Origin: CAYJLF01 sp964371055
GTDB lineage: Bacteria; Eisenbacteria; RBG-16-71-46; CAIMUX01
Assembly: GCA_964371055.1 (NCBI GenBank)
Contig: CAYJLF010000008.1
Location: 62,001 to 126,000 of the forward strand
DNA: 64,000 bases
Reading direction: 5' to 3'
Position numbers and translations under genes: made by a program. This document shows positions 53,146 to 62,838 of this stretch, one piece after another. Position 1 is the stretch's first letter, and each line of letters begins with the position of its first letter. The notes under the pieces are model-generated. The model had not been told where the DNA came from. It did not search any database and was given only the letters and a program-made list of their open reading frames with translations.

Positions 53146-55398
53146 ATGCGTCGCCCCCTTCTGGGGGTACTGCTGTTGACCTTGTCCCTCCTGGTAGGGA
53201 TCTCGCTGCTGTCGACCCCTCCGTGGCCGGGCGCAGCTACCCTGCCGGGCCTGCCGCAGGAGGCTTGCGGCGCCGCGGGCCGGGTCGTCGCGCACTACCT
53301 GCGCGCCGGCCTCGGCGTGCCGATCGCGGTCTGGAGCTGGGTTCTCCTCCTGGCGCTGGCCCTGCGCGCGCTCTTCCGGCACCCGCACCGGCCGTGGCTA
53401 TTCCTCGGGTGGTCTCTGGTCACGGCCTTCGTCCTCTCCGTCCTCGGGTCGGCCCTCGGTGGCGGTCGAGGCTGGGGGGAGGCTCCGGGACAACTGGCTG
53501 AGGCGATCGCCTCCCCGGGGCTTCTCGGTCCGGTCGGCGCCGGGCTCGTGACGGGAGCGGTCCTGCTTGCGCTTTCGCTGGTCGGGGTGATGCGCTGGGT
53601 GCCGCTCCGTGCCCGCGCGGCGGCGGAACGGGCGGCGGTCGCCTCGGGCAGCGTTCTCGCGCACGGATGGAAGAACCTGCGACCGGTCCCGGGCGAGGGG
53701 GATCGCGCCTCGGATCGGGGCGGTGCTTCCATGGAGCGGGGTCTTGCCTCGACGGGGGATGCGTCGATGGAGGGGCGCGGACGGAGACGGCCCCGGGAGG
53801 ACGCGGCCGATCCGGGTCTCTTCGACGGGCTGGCGGGGAGCGCGCCGGAGAGTCCGCCAGCGGGACGTTCCCGCAGCCGACGCGATCCGGTCGAAGAGGA
53901 AAGACCGGCGCGTGCGCGTGCCCGTTCCACCCCCGCGCCCTCTTCCGGACCGTGGGTGCTGCCGCCGATCGACTTTCTCGAGCCGGGGGAGCCGCCGGCC
54001 GGGGTCGATCGAGAGGAGCTGACCGAAACCGGTCGTACTTTGGTCCGGACCCTCGCCGATTTCGGCATTACGGGCCAGCTGGGCCAGATCCATCCGGGCC
54101 CGGTCGTCACGCAGTACGAGTACGAGCCGGCCGCCGGCGTCAAGGTCGCGCAGATCGTCTCGCGTGCCGAGGACCTGGCCCTCGCCCTGCGCGCCTCCCG
54201 GATCCGGCTCGTCGCGCCGATCCCGGGGAAGGCCGCCGTCGGGGTCGAGGTGCCGAACCGGCAGGCCTCGACGATCGCGCTGCGGTCGATCGTCGAAGAG
54301 ATCGACCTCGGGGGAGTACCGGGAGAGCTGCCGATCGTGCTCGGGCGCGACATCCGGGGACGGCCGTTCGTCGCGCGACTCGAGCAGATGCCGCACCTCC
54401 TCGTGGCCGGGACGACCGGCTCGGGCAAGAGCGTCTTTCTGAACTGCGCGCTCGCCTCGCTGCTCCTGCGGCGTACGCCGGACCAGCTGCGACTCTTGCT
54501 GATTGATCCCAAGATGCTGGAGCTGACCCCTTTTGACGGGATCCCGCATCTCGTCTGCCCGGTCGTGACCGAGGCGAAGCAGGCGGCCCGCATGCTGACC
54601 TGGGCGGTCGGCGAGATGGAACGCCGTTACCGCAGGCTGGCCGCGATCGGCGTGCGCAACCTCGAGGGATACCGGGAAAAGGTCCGCACGACCGCAGCCG
54701 AGGGGCACGAGCCGATGCCCCACCTGGTGATCGTGGTCGACGAACTTGCCGACCTCATGCTGACCCTGGCGAACGAGATCGAGGGGCCGATCGCGAGACT
54801 CGCCCAGATGGCGCGCGCCGTCGGCATTCACCTCGTGCTCGCCACCCAGCGCCCCTCGGTCGATGTCATCACCGGCGTGATCAAGGCAAACTTCCCGTCC
54901 CGGATCGCGTTCCAGGTCGCGACCAAAGTCGACAGCCGGACGATTCTGGACGGCAACGGCGCCGAGTCGCTCCTCGGCCGGGGGGACATGCTCTTCCTTC
55001 CGCCGGGGAAGGCCGAAGCGGTGCGGGTGCACGGTGCCTTCGTCAGCGAACGGGATACGGAGGCGCTGGCCGGATTCCTGCGGGCCCAGCCTCCCGCCCC
55101 CCCCCTCTACCGCGAGGAGGTGGTCGACGAAGGGGGGCCCGATGCCGGCATCGAGGACGAACTGCTGGAGGACGCTCTCCGGCTCATCGTGCAGACCGGT
55201 CAGGCCTCGACGTCGTTTCTCCAGCGTCGTCTCAAGGTCGGCTATTCGCGGGCGGGCCGCCTGATGGATCTCCTCGAGCGGGCCGGTGCGGTCGGGCCGC
55301 AGGATGGGAGCAAGTCTCGCGAAGTTCTGGCGGACGATGCATTCCTGGCGCGGTGGCGGGAGGAAGCGAGGGCGAGTGACTCGAGACAGGCGGTGTAG
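53146..55398 (+). CDS. ftsK: DNA translocase FtsK/SpoIIIE
   Basis: The 750-residue translocase has an N-terminal membrane domain with about four helices, a low-complexity linker (residues about 165-275), a RecA-like motor with Walker A VAGTTGSGKSVFL, Walker B VIVVDELADLM and the block ATQRPSVDVITGVIKANFP, and a C-terminal winged-helix gamma domain that reads KOPS. The ATG at 53146 has GGGAGGAG closely upstream; 53125 is an alternative. Confidence 0.93.
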   Translation: MRRPLLGVLLLTLSLLVGISLLSTPPWPGAATLPGLPQEACGAAGRVVAHYLRAGLGVPIAVWSWVLLLALALRALFRHPHRPWLFLGWSLVTAFVLSVLGSALGGGRGWGEAPGQLAEAIASPGLLGPVGAGLVTGAVLLALSLVGVMRWVPLRARAAAERAAVASGSVLAHGWKNLRPVPGEGDRASDRGGASMERGLASTGDASMEGRGRRRPREDAADPGLFDGLAGSAPESPPAGRSRSRRDPVEEERPARARARSTPAPSSGPWVLPPIDFLEPGEPPAGVDREELTETGRTLVRTLADFGITGQLGQIHPGPVVTQYEYEPAAGVKVAQIVSRAEDLALALRASRIRLVAPIPGKAAVGVEVPNRQASTIALRSIVEEIDLGGVPGELPIVLGRDIRGRPFVARLEQMPHLLVAGTTGSGKSVFLNCALASLLLRRTPDQLRLLLIDPKMLELTPFDGIPHLVCPVVTEAKQAARMLTWAVGEMERRYRRLAAIGVRNLEGYREKVRTTAAEGHEPMPHLVIVVDELADLMLTLANEIEGPIARLAQMARAVGIHLVLATQRPSVDVITGVIKANFPSRIAFQVATKVDSRTILDGNGAESLLGRGDMLFLPPGKAEAVRVHGAFVSERDTEALAGFLRAQPPAPPLYREEVVDEGGPDAGIEDELLEDALRLIVQTGQASTSFLQRRLKVGYSRAGRLMDLLERAGAVGPQDGSKSREVLADDAFLARWREEARASDSRQAV

Positions 55399-56140
55399 GC
55401 GGAGAGGGCCCGCTCGGACCGGGCGTCCCGGGTGTCGCGAACGCGCCGGCTGGCGCCGGTTCCACGCGGTCATGAGCGTGATCGCCGTGGCGGCGTTCAC
55501 GGCCGGCTGGGCCTTCGCCGCGTCCGTCCCGGCACCCGCGGGGGAGACTCCGCCGGTCGCGCCGGGAACGCCGGGCGCGCGCGCCCTCGAAGAGATCGCC
55601 GCGTTCTACCGCGGCCTCGCCTCCTACGAGGCGGAGTTCGAGCAGACGCGCGAGTGGGCCGGCATGGACGAGGCCGAACCGTCGCTCGGCACGCTCTACC
55701 TCAAGCGGCCGAACCTCTTCCGCATCGAGTACCGGCGACCGGAGGGGCACCTGCAGGTCGCGGATGGCCGAAAAGTGTGGACGTGGGTGCCTGAGAGCGG
55801 CGATGTCCTCGTTGCTCCCCTCGATCCCGGGACCGGGGACCTGCTCCGATGGATCCTGGAGAACAGCCAGGCCGACTCGCTCCTGGGCGAGGAGGAACTC
55901 GACGGCCGTCCGGTCCGGGTGGTGCTGCTGCACCCGTCCGAGGGGATGGGGCTTAGGGCCGTGCGCCTCTGGACGCGGATCGGGGAGGCGGAACTGGCGC
56001 AGTACGAGCTGACCGACAGCTCGGGCAACGTGACGCGCTATCGCCTGCGGCGGACGAAGCGAAACCCGCCCCTGGCCGATGAGCTCTTCCGCTTCACGCC
56101 TCCGCCCGGCACGCCGGTCGTCGAACTGGGCGCTCCGTGA
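55376..56140 (+). CDS. lolA: Outer-membrane lipoprotein carrier LolA
   Basis: The protein has an Arg-rich n-region, a signal helix (VIAVAAFTAGWAFA) and a LolA-type mature part with FYRGLASYEAEFEQTREWAG, GTLYLKRPNLFRIEYRRPEG and WTWVPESGDV. It carries lipoproteins across the periplasm. GTG at 55376 overlaps the ftsK end; ATG 55472 is possible and would leave a short n-region. Adjacency of ftsK and lolA is common. Confidence 0.85.
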   Translation: MTRDRRCRRRGPARTGRPGCRERAGWRRFHAVMSVIAVAAFTAGWAFAASVPAPAGETPPVAPGTPGARALEEIAAFYRGLASYEAEFEQTREWAGMDEAEPSLGTLYLKRPNLFRIEYRRPEGHLQVADGRKVWTWVPESGDVLVAPLDPGTGDLLRWILENSQADSLLGEEELDGRPVRVVLLHPSEGMGLRAVRLWTRIGEAELAQYELTDSSGNVTRYRLRRTKRNPPLADELFRFTPPPGTPVVELGAP

Positions 56141-56171
56141 TCCCGCGCCGCCCGGGGAAGTCGTTTCGCCT

Positions 56172-57590
56172 ATGACCACGACGCCACCGACCTCCTCGGC
56201 GGCGACGGGCGCCGCCGGTGCGCGCCCGACGATTGCCTTCGTCACGCTCGGTTGCCCGAAGAACCTCGTCGACTCGGAACGGATGGCCGGCGGGCTCCTC
56301 CACGCCGGATTTCGCATGACCGGCGAGGTCGATGCCGCCGACATCGCGGTGGTGAACACCTGCGCCTTCCTGACCGCCTCGCAACAGGAGTCGGTCAATG
56401 CGATCCTCGACGTCGCGCGCTTCAAGGAGGCAGGCTCCCTCCGCGCGCTCATCGTCACCGGCTGCCTTCCCGAACGGCACGGCGAGGCGGTGATGGAAGA
56501 GATCCCGGAGATCGATTTTCTGCTCGGCCCGGGCACCTTGCACGAGCTGCCGGCGGTGGCGGCGGGGCTGCTCGACGGCTCGATCGCGCGCGGGTCGCGC
56601 CTCGGCGGGCTGGATCGCCTGGAACCGGAGTGGGAACCGCGCGTGCTCTCCGGGTTCCGCCACGCGGCCTACCTCAAGATCAGCGAGGGGTGCGACCACC
56701 GCTGCTCGTTCTGCATCATCCCGAAGTTGCGGGGGCTCCATCGCAGCCGGTCGATCGACGAGATCGAGGCCGAAGCGCGGCAGCTCGCCGAGGGGGGCGT
56801 CCGCGAACTGACCCTGGTGGCGCAGGACACCACGGCCTGGGGACGCGATCTCGGGGCGGAGGTCACGCTCGATCGGCTGCTCGAACGGCTCGACCGGGTC
56901 GACGGCGTGCAGTGGATCCGTCTGCTCTACACCTATCCGCGGGGCTGGACCGACCGCCTCCTCGCCTGCTTCGGCCGGCTGGAGAAACTCGTTCCCTACG
57001 TCGACATTCCGATCCAGCACGCCGCCGATCCGGTGCTGAAGCGGATGCGGCGTGGTCTCGGCTGGGATCGGACCCTCGAACTGCTCCACCGGATCCGCGC
57101 CGCGGCGCCGGAGATGGTGCTGCGAACGACCGTGATCACCGGTTTCCCGGGAGAACGGGAGGAGGATCACGGGTTCCTGCTCCGGGCGCTCCGCGAATTC
57201 GAGTTTGACCACCTGGGCGCCTTCGCCTATAGCACCGAGGACGGGACGCCGGCCGGCGCCTATCTGGACCAGGTCCCAGACGCGGTGCGGGAGGAGCGCC
57301 GGCACGACGTGCTTCGCCAGCAGAGGGGAATCTCGCTGCGGCGCAATCGGGCCCGGATCGGCCGGAGCCTGGAGGTGCTGATCGAACGGATCGAGCCCGA
57401 ACGCGCCGTCGCGCGCGGGCGTTTCTCCGGACAGGCGCCCGAGATCGACGGCGAGGTGATCCTACCGCTGTCGACGCCGGGAAAGAGTGACCCTACCGCC
57501 CCCCGGGCGGGAGACTTCGTGCGTGCCCGGGTGCGGGGAGCCGGGCCCTACGACCTGATCGCAACCCCCGAGGAGGTGCCCGAGCCGTGA
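56172..57590 (+). CDS. rimO: Ribosomal protein S12 methylthiotransferase RimO
   Basis: The 472-residue radical-SAM enzyme adds a methylthio group to an Asp of S12. It has TLGCPKNLVDSE (RimO N-terminal marker), the cluster motif CDHRCSFC, TTVITGFPGE and a C-terminal TRAM-like domain. N-terminal cysteines for the second cluster are in NTCAF and GCLPE. The ATG at 56172 gives a short Thr/Ala-rich tail before the domain. Confidence 0.94.
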   Translation: MTTTPPTSSAATGAAGARPTIAFVTLGCPKNLVDSERMAGGLLHAGFRMTGEVDAADIAVVNTCAFLTASQQESVNAILDVARFKEAGSLRALIVTGCLPERHGEAVMEEIPEIDFLLGPGTLHELPAVAAGLLDGSIARGSRLGGLDRLEPEWEPRVLSGFRHAAYLKISEGCDHRCSFCIIPKLRGLHRSRSIDEIEAEARQLAEGGVRELTLVAQDTTAWGRDLGAEVTLDRLLERLDRVDGVQWIRLLYTYPRGWTDRLLACFGRLEKLVPYVDIPIQHAADPVLKRMRRGLGWDRTLELLHRIRAAAPEMVLRTTVITGFPGEREEDHGFLLRALREFEFDHLGAFAYSTEDGTPAGAYLDQVPDAVREERRHDVLRQQRGISLRRNRARIGRSLEVLIERIEPERAVARGRFSGQAPEIDGEVILPLSTPGKSDPTAPRAGDFVRARVRGAGPYDLIATPEEVPEP

Positions 57591-58681
57591 GACGATCAGA
57601 GGCGTGTGGAGGTGGCTGGCGGGGTGCGTGCCGCTGGGGACTGATTCTCCTGCTTGCTACCGCGGGAGTCTCCGCGGCCGATGCGCAGGGATGGAAGAGC
57701 CCGCCGCGGAGGGTGGCGGAGCCTCCGACCGCGGAGGAGCGGGAGCGGGCGCGCGAAACGACCCGCCCGGGCGGGGTCTATAGCAACCTCGGACTCCTCG
57801 ACCTCCTGACGCGGCAGGCGGTGACGGAGCTGGCCGACTCCCTCGCCCTCCCGGAGGGTCGCCCGGTGACGTTGATGGCGACGAGCTGGCACGAGGCCAA
57901 CTGGTACGTCGGGCAGTTCCTGGGCGAGGTGCTGGCCGCCCGAGGCTACCCGGTCCAGATCGGCGATTGGGGCGCCGCCTCCACGGGAGCCCCTTCGGCC
58001 GGGAGCCCGCCTCCGCCGGCGCCGTCTCGCGCCCAGGTGCCGGGCGCGCCGCCCGGAGACGGCGACGATACGGGGGGCGAGGACGACGAAGGCGAGGCGG
58101 AGGGGGACCTCCTCGACCCCACGGAGGCTGATACCACCGGTGCGTATGCCGACAGCGTGGCCGCGGCGACCGCCGACCCACTCTGGGGCACGCCGACCTC
58201 GGCGGAGGCGGAGGAGGAGGGGGATTCCACGCCGGTCGAGCCTCCGCAGCCGCAGCGCCCCGCCGGCGGGGCCGCGGTACCGGGCGCACCCGGGCGCGGA
58301 AGTGCCGAAGGCCGGCCCAGGCCGGGGTCGCTGCCGGCCGGGACGGTGGTCGATCTGAGGATCCTCGAGTTCGGGATCGGGTATCCGGACGCCGGGCGCC
58401 GGCTCCTTTTCGGTCCGCTTCGCTTCACCCGGGTCGGCGGCGTGTCGGTCCAGGCCAGCTGGCTCGAAGGTCCCGAGGGGCGTTTCCGCCGGCTCGCGAA
58501 CGCGGAGCGGCACCGGGTCGATCGGCTGAGCGGCTCGCAACGCGCCCTCGTCGAGGGGGCGTCGTATCCGTTTTCGCCGCCGCTGTTGCAGGCGCCCAGC
58601 CTCGGGCGTTACATCGAACCGGTCGTCGTGACCGCGATCATCGGCAGCCTGGTCTACCTCTTCTACACGAACCAGAACTAG
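57587..58681 (+). CDS. Secreted protein of unknown function
   Basis: The 364-residue precursor has a signal peptide (GLILLLATAGVSAADA), an N-terminal conserved-looking part (LLTRQAVTELADSLALPEG, TSWHEANWYVGQFLGEVLAA), a Pro/Ala/acidic low-complexity middle of about 120 residues, and a second folded part. A C-terminal hydrophobic helix ends the protein (YIEPVVVTAIIGSLVYLFYT). I did not recognise a family. It may be tail-anchored, and it lies just before bamD. Confidence 0.65.
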   Translation: MRRSEACGGGWRGACRWGLILLLATAGVSAADAQGWKSPPRRVAEPPTAEERERARETTRPGGVYSNLGLLDLLTRQAVTELADSLALPEGRPVTLMATSWHEANWYVGQFLGEVLAARGYPVQIGDWGAASTGAPSAGSPPPPAPSRAQVPGAPPGDGDDTGGEDDEGEAEGDLLDPTEADTTGAYADSVAAATADPLWGTPTSAEAEEEGDSTPVEPPQPQRPAGGAAVPGAPGRGSAEGRPRPGSLPAGTVVDLRILEFGIGYPDAGRRLLFGPLRFTRVGGVSVQASWLEGPEGRFRRLANAERHRVDRLSGSQRALVEGASYPFSPPLLQAPSLGRYIEPVVVTAIIGSLVYLFYTNQN

Positions 58682-58690
58682 GAGGATCGA

Positions 58691-59482
58691 TTGCATCGAA
58701 GGCTGTTCCTCCTCGTCGCGCTCGCGTTCGCCCTCTCGGGGTGCGGCGGGACGATCCCCGCGGCCGATCCGCTCGGCTCCGAAGGGGACTTCCGGCGCGG
58801 TGAACGCCTGCTGGAGCAGAAGCGGTACCTCCAGGCGATCGAAGCGCTGGATGCGTTCCGCAACGATCACCCGGGGAGCGATCGGATCGACGACGCGATC
58901 TTCCTGCTCGGCGTTGCGCACCAGAAGTCGGGTGAGCACCTCCTGGCGCGCGACGAGTTCGTTCGCCTGCTGCGCGACTTTCCGCAATCCGAGCATCGCG
59001 AGGAGGCGCAGTTCGAGGTCGCGATGAGCTGGATGGCCGAAGTGCGGGGCCCGGCGCTCGACCCGGAGCCGATCGAGGAAGCGCTCAAGGCCTTCCGCAC
59101 CTATCTCCGGCTCTATCCCGAGGGGAAGTACGCGGCGCGATCCGAGGAGAACATCACGCGATGCCGTGACCGCCTGGCGGTCAAGGCGTATCAGAACGGA
59201 CTGACCTACCTCCGTCTGAAAGCCGGGGAGGCGGCCCGGATCTATTTCGAGAAGTCGCTGGCCGAGCTCCCGGAGTCGAGCTGCGCGGCGGACGCGCTCC
59301 TCGGACTGGCGCGGGCCCACGAGCTGCGCGCGGATCCCGAGGCCGCTCGATCGACCTACCGCTCGGTGATCGAGTTCGTCACGCCGGAGCGCGTCGCGGC
59401 GCGGAAAAGCCTGGCGCGCGCCCGGCGCGAGGCGGAAGAGGCCCTGGCCCGCCTCGAGACCACCTCGAGGGAGAACCCCTGA
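58691..59482 (+). CDS. bamD: Outer-membrane assembly lipoprotein BamD
   Basis: The 263-residue lipoprotein has a signal with lipobox ALSGC and TPR-like repeats (RRGERLLEQKRYLQAIEALD, AIFLLGVAHQKSGEHLLARD). It supports BamA in inserting outer-membrane proteins. TTG at 58691 has GGAGGA upstream. bamA is not in this window. Confidence 0.85.
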   Translation: MHRRLFLLVALAFALSGCGGTIPAADPLGSEGDFRRGERLLEQKRYLQAIEALDAFRNDHPGSDRIDDAIFLLGVAHQKSGEHLLARDEFVRLLRDFPQSEHREEAQFEVAMSWMAEVRGPALDPEPIEEALKAFRTYLRLYPEGKYAARSEENITRCRDRLAVKAYQNGLTYLRLKAGEAARIYFEKSLAELPESSCAADALLGLARAHELRADPEAARSTYRSVIEFVTPERVAARKSLARARREAEEALARLETTSRENP

Positions 59483-60130
59483 GTGCGCATCGGCCTTCTG
59501 GGCGGCACGTTCGATCCGATCCACCTGGGTCATCTGCTGCTGGCGGAACAGGCCCGGGATGCGCTCTGGCTCGACCGCGTGCTCCTGATCCCGGCCGCGC
59601 GGCCCCCGCACAAGCCGGAGCGCGTTCTGACACCTTGGTCCGACCGGATGCGGATGGTCGAACTGGCGGTGGAGGAGATCGACGGTTTCGAGGCGTCGGA
59701 TCTCGAGCGCGAGGACGGGCATCCGAACTTCACCGTCGAGACGCTGCGCCGCCTGCGGTCGAGCCATCCGGCGGATGACGAGTTCTGGCTCCTCCTGGGA
59801 GGCGACTCGCTCGAGGAGATCACCTCGTGGCGGGAACCCGAGGCGATCGTCGAGCTCGCCCGGCTCGCGGTCTACCCACGACCGGGATGGAGCGCGGGGA
59901 TCGATCCCGCCGCCGCCGCCCTCCGCGTTCCTCCCGTGGCTGATTGGGAGAGGAACGGTCGGATTCGCTGGATCCCGGGACCGCCCTTGCGTCTCTCCTC
60001 GAGCGAGATCCGCGACCGCGCCGCGCAGGGTCGGTCGCTGAGGTTTCTCGTGCCGGAGGGAGCGCGACTTTACCTTCTCGAGCGCGGCCTCTACCGCGAA
60101 CGGGCGGAGGGTGATCACCGAGGAGGGTGA
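59483..60130 (+). CDS. nadD: Nicotinate-nucleotide adenylyltransferase
   Basis: The 215-residue enzyme makes deamido-NAD. It has IGLLGGTFDPIHLGHLLLA (nucleotide loop), RPPHKPE, LLLGGDSLEEITSW and the ending LSSSEIRDRAAQG. GTG at 59483 follows the bamD stop directly. Confidence 0.94.
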   Translation: MRIGLLGGTFDPIHLGHLLLAEQARDALWLDRVLLIPAARPPHKPERVLTPWSDRMRMVELAVEEIDGFEASDLEREDGHPNFTVETLRRLRSSHPADDEFWLLLGGDSLEEITSWREPEAIVELARLAVYPRPGWSAGIDPAAAALRVPPVADWERNGRIRWIPGPPLRLSSSEIRDRAAQGRSLRFLVPEGARLYLLERGLYRERAEGDHRGG

Positions 60131-60132
60131 CG

Positions 60133-62838
60133 ATGAACCGGACCGAAGAGCGCAAGCCGCGCCTCTTTCTGCTCGACGGAACGGCGCTGGTCTACCGCGC
60201 GCACTTCGCCTTTTTGCGCAATCCGATGATGAACCGCCGGGGGGAGGTGGTGAGCGCCGTCTTCGGCTTCGCCAACGCCCTCTTCCAGATCCTGCGGCAG
60301 GAGAAGCCCGAATACCTCGGCGTCGCCTTCGATCGCGGCGAACCGACCTTCCGGCACGAGCGTTACGCCGCCTACAAGGCGAACCGCCCGCCGATGCCCG
60401 AGGAGCTCATCCCGCAGCTCCCCCGCGTGCAGCAACTGGTCGCGGCGGCCGGCCTCACCGGACTGCAGCGCGAGGGGGTGGAGGCGGATGATCTCATCGG
60501 CACCATGGCCCGCCACGCCGTCGATGCCGGGTGCGATGTGGTCATTGTCTCGGGCGACAAGGACTTCATGCAGCTCATCGGCCCGGGGGTGCGGCAGTGG
60601 ATCCCGCCGACCGCCGGCGGCGAGGGGCAGTGGATCGATGCGCCGGAGGTGGTAGCGAAGTGGGGCGTGGATCCCGGTCAGATGATCGACCTGTTGGCCC
60701 TGATGGGGGATGCATCGGACAACGTGCCCGGCGTTCAGGGCGTGGGGCCGAAGACCGCCGCCCAGCTCCTGCAGCAGTACGGCTCTCTCGACGCGGTCTA
60801 CGCGCATCTCGAAGAGCTCGGGAAGAAGGCGGTGCGCGCGCGCCTCGAACAGGATCGAGAGAACGCCTACCTGAGCCGCGAACTCGTGACGATCCGGACC
60901 GACCTCGATCCGCTGCCCTGTGCGCTGTCCGACCTGGTCGTCGCCCCGGTGACCGCCCGACCGGAATTGATCGCCCTCCTCCAGGAACTGGAGTTCCGCC
61001 GCCTCCTCGAGACGCTCGGGCCCTCGGCCTCGACCGGCTGGCAGGCGGAGTACGCGGCCCTCGGCTCGCTCGACGAGCTCGACCGGTGGCTCGAACGTTG
61101 GAAGGCCTCAGGGCTTCCGCTCGCGATCGACACCGAGACCGACTCCCTCGACGCGCGCACGGCACGGGCGGTCGGCCTCACCCTGGCGTGGGAGGCGGGT
61201 CGAGCGGCCTACCTCCCGATCGGCCACGTCGACGGGCCCAATCTCGATGCAGGAGGGGTGGTGGAGCGGCTCGGGCCGATCCTCTCCGACCCGGCGGTCA
61301 CGCTGATCGGCCAGAACCTCAAGTTCGACCTGCACGTTCTGGCCGGTCTCGGGCTCACGGCCCGGGGCCGCCTCGAGGACACCCTCCTGGCCGCCTACCT
61401 CGTCGACCCGGAAGGGCGCCATTCGCTCGACGCCTTGAGCGAAGTCCAGCTCGGGCATCGCATGATCCCGATCAAGGATCTGATCGGGGAGAAGCGCGAC
61501 CAGATCACGATGGACCGCGTCGACGTCGCCCGGGTCGCGGAGTACTCGGGCGAGGATGTCGACGTCACCCTCCGGCTGCACCCGCTGCTCCTGCAGCAGC
61601 TCGACCAGCTGGGGCTTCGCGCACTCTGGTCCGACCTCGAGTGTCCCCTGGTCCAGGTTCTGCTGCGCATGGAGCAGGCCGGGGTCAAGGTCGACACGGA
61701 GTTGCTCGGAGCGCTCTCGACCGTCATGGCGGTCGACCTGCGACGGCTCGAGCAGGAGATCCACGCGGCGGCGGGAGAGGAGTTCAACGTCGCCGCGCCG
61801 CGCCAGCTCGAACGGATCCTCTTCGATCGGCTCGGCCTGCCGGCGAAGCGAAAGACGAAGACGGCCCGGTCGACCGACCAGGAGGTGCTGGAGGAACTGG
61901 CCTCGCTCCACCCCGTGCCCCGGCTGACCCTCGAGCATCGTGAGCTGGCGAAACTGAAGGGGACCTACCTGGACGCGCTGCCGAAGCTGGTCGACCCGCG
62001 GACCGGGCGCATCCATGCGGGATTCCACCAGATGGTCGCCGCCACCGGCCGGCTCTCCTCGAGCGATCCGAATCTCCAGAACATTCCGGTGCGGACGCCG
62101 CGCGGCCGCGCGATCCGGCAGGCCTTCATCGCCGCCGAGGGGTGCCGGCTCGTCTCCGCCGACTACTCGCAGATCGAACTGCGGGTTCTCGCGCATCTTT
62201 CGCACGATGCCGGACTGCTCGAGGCCTTTGCCACCGGAACCGACGTCCACGCCGCGACGGCGGAACGGATCTTCGGCGTGCCGGCCGCGAAGGTCGATCC
62301 CGGCCTGCGAGCCCGCGCCAAGACGGTCAACTTCGGCGTCATCTACGGCATGGGAGCGTCGCGCCTGGCGCGGGAGCTGTCGATTCCGCTCTCGGAGGCG
62401 CGCGCCTTCATCGAGGCCTACTTCGCCAAGATGCCAGGCGTGCGCGGCTATCTCGAGGGAGTGCAGCAGCAGGCGAAGCGGGACGGCTTCGTCACCACGA
62501 TCTTCGGCCGCCGCCGGCCGCTCCCGGGGCTGGCCAGCGGCGATGCGCGCCTCCGGGCCCAGTCCGAGCGCATCGCGGCCAACACTCCGATCCAGGGCTC
62601 GGCGGCCGACCTGATCAAGCGAGCGATGCTGCGCGTCGACCAGGCCCTGGCCGATCGCGGGCTGGCGGCGCGGCTCATTCTGCAGGTGCATGACGAACTC
62701 GTGCTCGAGGCCCCACAGAAGGAGGTCCCGGAGGTGGAGGCGCTGCTGCGCGAGGCGATGGAAGGGGCGGCGTCCCTCCGCGTGCCGCTCAAGGTCGAGG
62801 TGGGGCGCGGTCTCAACTGGGACGAGGCGCACGGGTGA
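60133..62838 (+). CDS. polA: DNA polymerase I
   Basis: The 901-residue enzyme has an N-terminal 5' nuclease (FLLDGTALVYRAHFAF, GVEADDLIGTMA, VSGDKDFMQL, ALMGDASDNVPGVQGVGPKT), a 3'-5' exonuclease domain with the metal residues apparently intact (AIDTETDSL, GQNLKFDLHVL, YSGEDVDVT), and the polymerase with motif A SADYSQIELRVLAH, motif B KTVNFGVIYGMGA and motif C LQVHDELVLE. The ATG at 60133 has GGAGGG upstream. Its proofreading domain looks active. Confidence 0.96.
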   Translation: MNRTEERKPRLFLLDGTALVYRAHFAFLRNPMMNRRGEVVSAVFGFANALFQILRQEKPEYLGVAFDRGEPTFRHERYAAYKANRPPMPEELIPQLPRVQQLVAAAGLTGLQREGVEADDLIGTMARHAVDAGCDVVIVSGDKDFMQLIGPGVRQWIPPTAGGEGQWIDAPEVVAKWGVDPGQMIDLLALMGDASDNVPGVQGVGPKTAAQLLQQYGSLDAVYAHLEELGKKAVRARLEQDRENAYLSRELVTIRTDLDPLPCALSDLVVAPVTARPELIALLQELEFRRLLETLGPSASTGWQAEYAALGSLDELDRWLERWKASGLPLAIDTETDSLDARTARAVGLTLAWEAGRAAYLPIGHVDGPNLDAGGVVERLGPILSDPAVTLIGQNLKFDLHVLAGLGLTARGRLEDTLLAAYLVDPEGRHSLDALSEVQLGHRMIPIKDLIGEKRDQITMDRVDVARVAEYSGEDVDVTLRLHPLLLQQLDQLGLRALWSDLECPLVQVLLRMEQAGVKVDTELLGALSTVMAVDLRRLEQEIHAAAGEEFNVAAPRQLERILFDRLGLPAKRKTKTARSTDQEVLEELASLHPVPRLTLEHRELAKLKGTYLDALPKLVDPRTGRIHAGFHQMVAATGRLSSSDPNLQNIPVRTPRGRAIRQAFIAAEGCRLVSADYSQIELRVLAHLSHDAGLLEAFATGTDVHAATAERIFGVPAAKVDPGLRARAKTVNFGVIYGMGASRLARELSIPLSEARAFIEAYFAKMPGVRGYLEGVQQQAKRDGFVTTIFGRRRPLPGLASGDARLRAQSERIAANTPIQGSAADLIKRAMLRVDQALADRGLAARLILQVHDELVLEAPQKEVPEVEALLREAMEGAASLRVPLKVEVGRGLNWDEAHG

